A stretch of DNA of 64,000 nucleotides from an uncultured Eggerthellaceae bacterium (GTDB lineage: Bacteria; Actinomycetota; Coriobacteriia; Coriobacteriales; Eggerthellaceae), in the NCBI GenBank assembly GCA_910588205.1, contig CAJUQK010000006.1:5401-69400 (forward strand). The letters are read 5' to 3'. Shown one piece after another: positions 33,179-39,478 of the stretch. Numbering within the stretch: position 1 is the first letter of the stretch; each line of letters opens with the position of its first letter. Both the position numbers and the translations under genes were made by a program. A model generated the notes under the pieces. The model ran no database searches, was not told the DNA's origin, and worked only from the letters and a program-made list of their open reading frames with translations.

Positions 33179-33592
33179 ATGGCATACCTTGTGGATACCA
33201 ACGTCATCTCAGAGGTATGCAAGAAAGAGCCAGAGCTGCATGTTATGGAATGGCTGCAACAGCATGCCGATGAGCTGTATCTTTCGGTTATTTCCATCGA
33301 GGAGATGCGCTTCGGTGAGCTCATGATGCCTATGGGTAAACGCCGGGCGAAGCTCGGGCAGATGATATCGGCTCTGGTAGAGAGGTATGCCCCGAAGACG
33401 CTCTCTTTCGATGCTCGGTGCGCTGAACAGTGCGCCGTCTTCCATGAGCACGCTATATCTGCAGGGCGCTCACCTGCTATCGAGGATCTGATGATCGCTT
33501 CTATTGCGGATGTCAATGGTCTTATCGTTGCTACGAGGAATACCAGAGACTTCGATTATCTGGATGTGCCGCTTGTAGATCCGTTCGGCTGA
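33179..33592 (+). CDS. FitB/VapC-type PIN-domain toxin (ribonuclease)
   Basis: 137 residues. The metal-binding acidic residues of the PIN domain are in place: YLVDTNVISEV (Asp6), SVISIEEMRFGE (Glu), SPAIEDLMIASIADVNG (Asp) and ATRNTRDFDYLDV (Asp). It should cleave RNA, often tRNA, when freed from the antitoxin. The start is one base after the antitoxin stop, the normal arrangement for this pair. A 7-bp hairpin (GCCTATA/TATAGGC, 33602-33619) lies just after the stop. Confidence 0.9.
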   Translation: MAYLVDTNVISEVCKKEPELHVMEWLQQHADELYLSVISIEEMRFGELMMPMGKRRAKLGQMISALVERYAPKTLSFDARCAEQCAVFHEHAISAGRSPAIEDLMIASIADVNGLIVATRNTRDFDYLDVPLVDPFG

Positions 33593-33770
33593 GGTCGTGG
33601 GGCCTATAGGGATATAGGCAGAAAAGTGCGCCTTCCGATATTTCTCGTTGCATCCGCTGGCGTTCGCGCACTCTGTGCCTCTTCGGAGACGACAGATCTT
33701 TGGCACTTGACCCAAGCTAAGGATAAGATGTGCTCTAATGTCATCTACGCATACCGGATAGGAGGCCAGC

Positions 33771-34277
33771 ATGACCTATGGAACGCCTGAGATACACCCT
33801 TCCGCCAAGATAGCGGCGAACGCGACGGTCGTGGGAGATGTGCACATCGCTCAGGATGTCACGGTGCTCTACGGCGCAACGCTGCGGGGAGACATGGGCG
33901 GCCATGTCTATGTTGGCGCGCGCACCAACATCCAGGAACTCGTGTGCTTGCATGTACCCATCAATGGTGACGTAGTGGTTGGCGAAGAGGTATCCGTGGG
34001 CCATGGCGCTATCCTCCATGGATGCACGATCGGAGACGGGTCGCTTGTGGGCATGGGTGCTATCGTGTTGGACGGCGCGAAGATCGGGCATAATTGCCTC
34101 ATTGGAGCAGGGGCGCTGGTAACGGGGAAGATGGATGCACCTGACGGCGTTCTGATCATGGGCTCACCGGCGAAGATCGTCCGAGAGCTTACAGAGGATG
34201 AGCTGGAGAGCCTTCGCGTGAATTGCGAAGAGTACGTAGGCATCGGCTGTGCCCTTGCCGAAGAGGGGCTGCTCTAG
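33771..34277 (+). CDS. Gamma-class carbonic anhydrase-like hexapeptide protein
   Basis: 168 residues built of left-handed beta-helix hexapeptide repeats. The three Zn-ligand histidine contexts of gamma carbonic anhydrases can be seen: QELVCLHVPI, SVGHGAILHGC (two His), and the end has MGSPAKIVREL, which is typical of the YrdA/PaaY group. It may hydrate CO2 or act as a structural or acyltransferase-like homologue. AGGAGG precedes the ATG by 5 bases. It stands alone. Confidence 0.9.
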   Translation: MTYGTPEIHPSAKIAANATVVGDVHIAQDVTVLYGATLRGDMGGHVYVGARTNIQELVCLHVPINGDVVVGEEVSVGHGAILHGCTIGDGSLVGMGAIVLDGAKIGHNCLIGAGALVTGKMDAPDGVLIMGSPAKIVRELTEDELESLRVNCEEYVGIGCALAEEGLL

Positions 34278-34342
34278 TCCTGGATATGAAGCTGCAACGT
34301 GAGGAGGGGACGCCCCGTTGCCTCACAGGAAGAGAGGGTGTC

Positions 34343-34759
34343 ATGTACACGTATCACGGGAAAGCCATACAGGGGCTGAGCATCGCGAACATCGTCATCA
34401 GTGGCCTGGGCTTGCTGCTCGGGCTGTTGGGGTTCTTGGCGGTGGGGCTCGGCATCGCCATCGTTGCTGATGGCAGCAACCCTTTCGATCTGTTCGTAGG
34501 AGCCGCCTGGTGGGGGTCTCTTCTGGCCATAGCTATGGTCGCCGTCGTCCCTGGGTTGGTGGCAGGGATCTTGGGCGTGCGCAATGCTCGCACACCTGCA
34601 AAGCTCACGACGGTCATGGTGTGGAGCATCGTGGGAGCTGCAGTCTATATCGTTGGCATGGGTCTTTTGGGAGTCGTGCTTGCCATACCCTGCATCCTGG
34701 TGGCGGTCTTCTCCTATCAAGATAAGAAGGCCTATGCATTGGGGCCTGCTTCGGTTTGA
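34343..34759 (+). CDS. Small DUF4190-like membrane protein
   Basis: 138 residues with three or four membrane helices (14-42, 57-80, 94-120) and almost no polar loops; starts MYTYHGKAIQGLSIANIVIS. The pattern of a short polar start, then a long Gly/Leu helix pair, resembles small DUF4190-type proteins, but I cannot assign a function. The ATG at 34343 has GAGAGGG upstream, while the longer frame begins inside the preceding gene. Confidence 0.6.
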   Translation: MYTYHGKAIQGLSIANIVISGLGLLLGLLGFLAVGLGIAIVADGSNPFDLFVGAAWWGSLLAIAMVAVVPGLVAGILGVRNARTPAKLTTVMVWSIVGAAVYIVGMGLLGVVLAIPCILVAVFSYQDKKAYALGPASV

Positions 34760-34824
34760 GCGCAGCTGCTGCTCTGTCTGGAAATGCCATCGGTCCCGCA
34801 AGGAATCTAGGACGAGGAGCCACT

Positions 34825-35175
34825 ATGTTGTACGAGATCACTGACGAGACGTTCGAGCAGGAGGTAGCCGCCTCGGATATCCCCTGTGTCATCCTATTCA
34901 CCAGCGGGTGGTGCACCTTCTGCGATGAGATGGCTCCGGTGCTGGAAGGGTTGTCTGAGCAGCTGGAGGGACAGGTGAAGTGCTGCATCGTGAACATAGA
35001 CGAGCAGAAGGCCCTGCGCATTAAGTTCGCCGTCGCAGCGCTTCCCTATGTGGTCTGGGTGCAAGATAGGATGAAGTCCCCCTTGTTCGACTGCATCGTC
35101 CCAGCAGCCAAGCTGGAAGATCGCATCCGCTTCATGCTAGAGAACGGTGAAGCGCCCACTACGCGGCCGCTCTAG
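34825..35175 (+). CDS. Thioredoxin-fold protein
   Basis: 116 residues: a thioredoxin-like domain with the active site FTSGWCTFCDEMAPVLEGL (CTFC) and the cis-proline turn VAALPYVVWVQD. No signal peptide, so it acts in the cytoplasm. The CTFC dipeptide differs from the CGPC of true thioredoxins, so its redox potential and partner may differ. GAGGAG precedes the ATG. It lies 65 bp after the small membrane protein gene and may be in the same transcript. Confidence 0.8.
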   Translation: MLYEITDETFEQEVAASDIPCVILFTSGWCTFCDEMAPVLEGLSEQLEGQVKCCIVNIDEQKALRIKFAVAALPYVVWVQDRMKSPLFDCIVPAAKLEDRIRFMLENGEAPTTRPL

Positions 35176-35233
35176 CGAATCTTCACCTTCTCTCTGATTT
35201 GACACGTTTGCGTGCCCCTGTCATGCTGGCCTC

Positions 35234-36160
35234 ATGGCGAAGGGAAGAGGTGCGCATATCAAGCTAGCTGCGCTGCTGAGTGCGCTCGTGCTGGTGCTCA
35301 GCCTCACTGGCTGCGCGACCGAGGCATCCCCTCCCGCTTCCATCCAGCAGAGCCCTTCGGTCCAGGAGACATCGGCTGCTGACGCATCAGGGCTCTCCAT
35401 CCAAGCCTATACGGGAGAGCCGTTCCTTGAGATCAACGGTGGCATCCCGGGTTTCACGGCTGAAGAGCTGACGCTGACATCGCGGGAATCCTATGGGCCC
35501 CTTGACGAGCTTGGCCGGACGACTCAGGCAATCGCTTTGGTGAGCGACGAGACGAGGCCCGGCAGCCAAGAGAAGCGCACATCTTTGCGTGACGTGCATC
35601 CTTCCGGGTGGTGCCAAAAGCAGTATGACTGCGTGAGCGGGGGCAGCCTGTATAACCGCAGCCATCTCATCGCGTGGTCTTTGAGCGGGAAGAATGACGA
35701 TCCGCGCAACCTCATCACGGGCACCACCTATATGAATCAAACGGTGATGCAGCCCTACGAGGAGCGGATCTTGGCCCATATCCGCAACACAGGAAAGCAC
35801 GTGCTCCTGCGGGTCACGCCTGTCTATGAGGGCAGCAATGCTCTCGCCACGGGTGTGCAGTATGAAGCCCAGTCCATCGAGGATGGTGGTGAGGCTATCT
35901 GCTTCAACCTATTCTTCTGGAATGTGCAGCCAGGCGTGGTCATCGATCACGCAACGGGGGAGAGCTGGTTGGAGGCAGCCACGCCGGTGTTGCCGGACAC
36001 AGCGGGCGAATACGTGCTGAACACTCGAACCAAGAAGTTCCATGACCCAGCATGTGATGCGGTACAGAAAATGAAAGACCAGAACAAGGAGTCGTTCGCG
36101 GGGTCTCGCGAAGAGCTCTTGCAGGGCGGCTACGCTCCTTGCGGGACATGCAAGCCCTGA
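35234..36160 (+). CDS. Secreted DNA/RNA non-specific endonuclease lipoprotein
   Basis: 308 residues. A signal with lipobox LVLSLTGCAT places the mature protein outside the cell, followed by a Ser/Pro linker. The nuclease domain shows the His-containing motif YNRSHLIAWSLSG and PRNLITGTTYMNQTVMQPYE, typical of EndA/streptodornase-like beta-beta-alpha-metal nucleases. The C-terminus (YVLNTRTKKFHDPAC... PCGTCKP) is a small Cys/His zinc-binding module often attached to secreted nucleases. It probably degrades extracellular DNA for nutrients. The ribosome binding site is weak. Confidence 0.88.
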   Translation: MAKGRGAHIKLAALLSALVLVLSLTGCATEASPPASIQQSPSVQETSAADASGLSIQAYTGEPFLEINGGIPGFTAEELTLTSRESYGPLDELGRTTQAIALVSDETRPGSQEKRTSLRDVHPSGWCQKQYDCVSGGSLYNRSHLIAWSLSGKNDDPRNLITGTTYMNQTVMQPYEERILAHIRNTGKHVLLRVTPVYEGSNALATGVQYEAQSIEDGGEAICFNLFFWNVQPGVVIDHATGESWLEAATPVLPDTAGEYVLNTRTKKFHDPACDAVQKMKDQNKESFAGSREELLQGGYAPCGTCKP

Positions 36161-36185
36161 CCTTGGTATCATGGAGCCTATGATT

Positions 36186-36893
36186 ATGGACGAACAGAGC
36201 AAAAAGCGCCCGTCGCTCTGGTGGCGAAGCAGGGTCTTCCGTGGCGTGACGCTCGGGCTGATCGGGTGCATCCTGCTTGGGTGCGCGTTCTTGGGCATCA
36301 CGAATGCTATCGTCATCGGTACGACCTCCGAGCGCATCATCACGGCAGAAGAAGCTGCTGGTCAAGATGCTGATGCCATCTTGGTCCTCGGCGCTTTGGT
36401 CTACCCAGATGGCAGGCCTTCGGACATCCTGAAGGACCGTCTTGATAACGCCATCGCCCTGTACCGGGCTGGAGCCGCCCCGAAGATCATCATGAGCGGG
36501 GACCATGGCACCACCAGCTACGATGAGGTCAATGGGATGAAGCAATATGCCATGAAGCAAGGCGTGCCCGAAGACGACATCTTCTGCGATCATGCGGGGT
36601 TCTCCACCTATGAGAGCATGCATCGAGCGGAGAACGTCTTCGGGGCTGAGAGTATCATCGTCTCCACGCAGACCTATCATCTCTACCGTGCTCTCTACGA
36701 TGCTGTTGGCCTCGGGTTGGAGGCAACGGGTGTTCCGGCAGATTTCCACACTTTCAAAGAGCAGCTGATCTGGGATTTGAGAGAGGCTCCGGCTCGATCG
36801 AAGGATGTGCTGATGATCCTCTTCCAGGCTCCCCCCACCTACGGCGGTGATCCCATAGACCTCAACGGTCCGGCGAGTGCCACTGACGGTTAG
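36186..36893 (+). CDS. SanA/YdcF-like DUF218 membrane protein
   Basis: About 235 residues: one N-terminal membrane helix (LGLIGCILLGCAFLGITNAI), then a DUF218 domain outside the membrane with the typical DAILVLGALVYPDGRPS, PKIIMSGDHGTTSYDE and STQTYHLYRALYDA motifs. Relatives such as SanA affect envelope barrier function and vancomycin sensitivity, but the reaction is unknown. I prefer the ATG at 36186 because GGAG lies 9 bases upstream; another in-frame ATG occurs at 36171. It follows the nuclease gene by 25 bp. Confidence 0.85.
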   Translation: MDEQSKKRPSLWWRSRVFRGVTLGLIGCILLGCAFLGITNAIVIGTTSERIITAEEAAGQDADAILVLGALVYPDGRPSDILKDRLDNAIALYRAGAAPKIIMSGDHGTTSYDEVNGMKQYAMKQGVPEDDIFCDHAGFSTYESMHRAENVFGAESIIVSTQTYHLYRALYDAVGLGLEATGVPADFHTFKEQLIWDLREAPARSKDVLMILFQAPPTYGGDPIDLNGPASATDG

Positions 36894-36973
36894 GCTGAGC
36901 GCAACGAGCGTCAGGGGCGCTTCGCCAGTCCCGGGGTTGCTGCCCTCGCACACCCACGTTAGGAAGGAGTGCC

Positions 36974-37645
36974 ATGCACATCCTCTTGGTCGAAGACGAT
37001 GCCTCCATCGTGAGCGCGCTCACCGATCTGCTCGAAAGCGAAGGCTTCGCCGTTCGCCCTTGCTCTACCCAGGATGCGGCCTGCACGGCTCTGGCAGAGC
37101 AGACCTTCGACATTGCGCTTCTGGATATCACGCTCTCCCAAGGGAATGGCTTTGCCGTGTGCGCTGCTGCGCGTGAGGCTGCGCCCGATATGCCCGTGAT
37201 CTTCCTTACGGCTTCAGATGATGAGTATTCCACTGTGGCGGGTCTTGATATGGGCGCCGTTGATTACATCGCCAAGCCCTTCCGTGCTCGAGAGCTGGTC
37301 TCGCGCATCCGAAGCGCATTGCGGCGGAATGCGCCCGCTGAGAGCATCTTGACGGCCGGGGATGTGAAGGTTGATCCCTCTTCGGGATTGGTGACGAAAG
37401 CGGGCAAAGAGCTCTACCTTTCAGCTCTGGAATACCGGCTGCTCCTCTATTTCCTGCGCCATAAGGGCAAGCTCGTCACCCGGGAGCTCCTTCGGGATGC
37501 TATCTGGGATACAGCGGGCGAATACGTCTCAGACAATGCGCTCAATGTCTACATCAAGCGGCTGCGGGAGAAGGTGGAAGATGACCCCTCTGCTCCCGAG
37601 CTCCTCATCACGGTGCGCGGCCTTGGTTACAAGGTGAGCGAATAG
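36974..37645 (+). CDS. OmpR/PhoB-family response regulator
   Basis: 223 residues. The receiver domain (1-115) has the acidic pair VEDD, phospho-acceptor Asp in IALLDITLSQGNG and the conserved Lys in DYIAKPFRAREL; the winged-helix DNA-binding domain follows (ALEYRLLLYFLRHKG...TVRGLGYKVSE). AGGAAGGAG precedes the ATG. It is paired with the kinase one base downstream and probably controls the ABC exporter genes that follow. Confidence 0.95.
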   Translation: MHILLVEDDASIVSALTDLLESEGFAVRPCSTQDAACTALAEQTFDIALLDITLSQGNGFAVCAAAREAAPDMPVIFLTASDDEYSTVAGLDMGAVDYIAKPFRARELVSRIRSALRRNAPAESILTAGDVKVDPSSGLVTKAGKELYLSALEYRLLLYFLRHKGKLVTRELLRDAIWDTAGEYVSDNALNVYIKRLREKVEDDPSAPELLITVRGLGYKVSE

Positions 37646-37646
37646 C

Positions 37647-38648
37647 ATGGGATCTTCGGCTACGTTGGTCAAACAAGCGGCTCTCTTCATCCTGCTCACA
37701 GCATTCGTAGCTTGGGCTGCTCCTGCTGAGGCGAAAGCATGGGTGGTGGTTGCTGGCGCGGGCTCCCTCGGGCTCTTCTTGGCTCTGTCGCTCTACCGGC
37801 ATGCCCAGATCAAGCGCCTAGCCGCAGAGATAGATGAGGTGCTCCACAACGGCCGTCGCATCAGCTTCTCGAACAGCCATGAGGGTGATGTTGCCATCCT
37901 CTCCAATGAACTGGAGAAGATGGTCGCACGGCTTGCCCGCACGAGCGAACAGCTTGCAGCCGAGCGCAACGGGCTGGCTGATGCGCTGGCAGATGTGTCG
38001 CACCAGATCCGTACGCCGCTCACGGCCATCACGCTCATGCTTCCCTCGGTGGAGCGAGCCGAAGATCCTCAGGAGCGCAAACGGATGGCGCGCAAGCTGG
38101 AGGGGATGATAGAGCGGGTCTCCTGGCTGGTGACGACGCTGCTCAAGATGGCGAAGATCGATGCGGGAGCCATCCATGTTGAGCGCAAGCAGGTCCTCTG
38201 CGCAGACGTGGTGAAACGCGCCCTTGCTCCTCTTGAGCTGGCACTTGACCTGCATGACATCACCCTGCACGTCAGCCTTGAAGAGGGAGCTTCGTTCACA
38301 GGCGATGCCCTTTGGACGGCAGAGGCGCTGGAGAACATCGTGAAGAATTGCATGGAGCATACGCCCCCTGGCGGGATGATCGCGGTGTCTGCACGCGAGG
38401 ATGTCTTGGCTACCACCCTTGAGATAGCGGATACTGGCCCAGGCATCTCCTCGGTGGATCTGCCCCATGTATTCGACCGGTTCTATCGCGGACGCGAAGA
38501 CAAGAGGACGGCTGAGACGGGCGGATTCGGGATAGGGCTCTCTTTGGCCCAAGCGCTCATCTCCGCCCAGGGCGGTACGATCCGTGTGGCGAATGATCCA
38601 GAAGCAGGGGCACGGTTCGCCATCGCATTCCCGAAGCTCGTGGTGTGA
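37647..38648 (+). CDS. Sensor histidine kinase with short intramembrane-type sensor
   Basis: 333 residues. Two membrane helices (10-30 and 34-50) are joined by only a few residues, the layout of intramembrane-sensing kinases that detect peptides through an ABC transporter. The phospho-acceptor is in ALADVSHQIRTPLTAI, and the ATPase boxes (NIVKNCMEHT, IADTGPGIS, GGFGIGLSLAQAL) are present. The C-terminal codons run into a 21-bp tandem repeat. It forms a four-gene unit with the regulator and the exporter. Confidence 0.92.
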   Translation: MGSSATLVKQAALFILLTAFVAWAAPAEAKAWVVVAGAGSLGLFLALSLYRHAQIKRLAAEIDEVLHNGRRISFSNSHEGDVAILSNELEKMVARLARTSEQLAAERNGLADALADVSHQIRTPLTAITLMLPSVERAEDPQERKRMARKLEGMIERVSWLVTTLLKMAKIDAGAIHVERKQVLCADVVKRALAPLELALDLHDITLHVSLEEGASFTGDALWTAEALENIVKNCMEHTPPGGMIAVSAREDVLATTLEIADTGPGISSVDLPHVFDRFYRGREDKRTAETGGFGIGLSLAQALISAQGGTIRVANDPEAGARFAIAFPKLVV

Positions 38649-38694
38649 AGCACGAAAGCCGTGGCGTGAGGCGCGAAGCTCGTAGCGTGCGACC
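38632..38694. repeat. Three tandem 21-bp repeats at the kinase stop codon
   Basis: Imperfect copies start at 38632 (CGAAGCTCGTGGTGTGAAGCA), 38653 (CGAAAGCCGTGGCGTGAGGC) and 38674 (CGAAGCTCGTAGCGTGCGAC). The first contains the last codons and stop of the kinase gene. Confidence 0.7.
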
Positions 38695-38702
38695 CGATCT
38701 TC

Positions 38703-38718
38703 ATTACAGTTGTGTAAT
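38703..38718. promoter_or_regulatory. Putative response-regulator operator before the ABC genes
   Basis: ATTACA-GTTG-TGTAAT is a perfect inverted repeat 77 bp before the ABC ATPase start. Bce-type regulators recognise dyads of the TTACA/TGTAA kind, so the regulator encoded at 36974 is the likely binder. This is inference by form and location. Confidence 0.5.
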
Positions 38719-38794
38719 CCATGCGTTAGGGGTAGGTGAGATGGATGTCTCATGCTGGTATCCAGTGCTGGACTGAATGAGGAAAGGGCAGGTC

Positions 38795-39478
38795 ATGGAG
38801 ATCTTGAGCGTAAGCCACCTGACGAAGATATACGGTGAGGGAGAGACGGCCACGCGAGCGCTGGATGATGTCTCGTTCAGCATCGAAGAAGGCGAGTTCG
38901 TTGCCATCATCGGATCGTCGGGCTCGGGCAAGTCAACGTTGCTGCACCTGATCGGCGGAGTGGACCGGCCTACGTCGGGCAATGTGCTCCTCAACGGGGT
39001 GGATGTCTATTCGCGCTCCGACGAAGAGCTTGCGGTATTTCGTCGCCGTGAGGTAGGGCTGGTCTATCAGTTCTACAACCTGGTTCCCGTGCTCAACGTG
39101 GTGGAGAACATGACGCTTCCTGTGGCGCTGGATGGGCGCACGATCAACACAGACCGGCTTGACGCGCTCCTTGACCGCCTTGCCCTTCGTGGTCGGGAGG
39201 GGCACCTGCCGCGTCAGCTTTCCGGCGGTCAGCAACAACGGGTGGCCATCGGCCGTGCACTTATGAACGCGCCTGCGGTCGTGCTGGCTGATGAGCCAAC
39301 GGGCAACCTAGATACGCATAACAGCTGTCAGATCATGCAGCTGCTCCGTGATTCCAATAAGGAGCTCGGACAGACGATGATCGTGATCACCCATGACGAA
39401 GAGATCGCCCTGGCAGCCGACAGGATCATCGCCATCGAAGACGGACGCGCCGTACGGGACGAGAGGATCCGTCGATGA
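38795..39478 (+). CDS. ABC transporter ATP-binding protein (LolD/BceA/MacB type)
   Basis: 227 residues. Walker A is IIGSSGSGKSTLLHLIGG, the signature is RQLSGGQQQRVAIGRAL, and Walker B is VVLADEPTGNLD, followed by the switch His in IVITHDEE. It powers the FtsX-type permease whose start overlaps its stop by 4 bp (ATGA). The start is set at MEILSVSHLTKIYG, with GGAAAGG upstream. Confidence 0.95.
   Translation: MEILSVSHLTKIYGEGETATRALDDVSFSIEEGEFVAIIGSSGSGKSTLLHLIGGVDRPTSGNVLLNGVDVYSRSDEELAVFRRREVGLVYQFYNLVPVLNVVENMTLPVALDGRTINTDRLDALLDRLALRGREGHLPRQLSGGQQQRVAIGRALMNAPAVVLADEPTGNLDTHNSCQIMQLLRDSNKELGQTMIVITHDEEIALAADRIIAIEDGRAVRDERIRR

Noticed and set aside
33602..33619. Intrinsic terminator after the PIN toxin
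   Set aside because: A 7-bp hairpin is present but is followed by AGAAAAG, with no T-tract on either strand.
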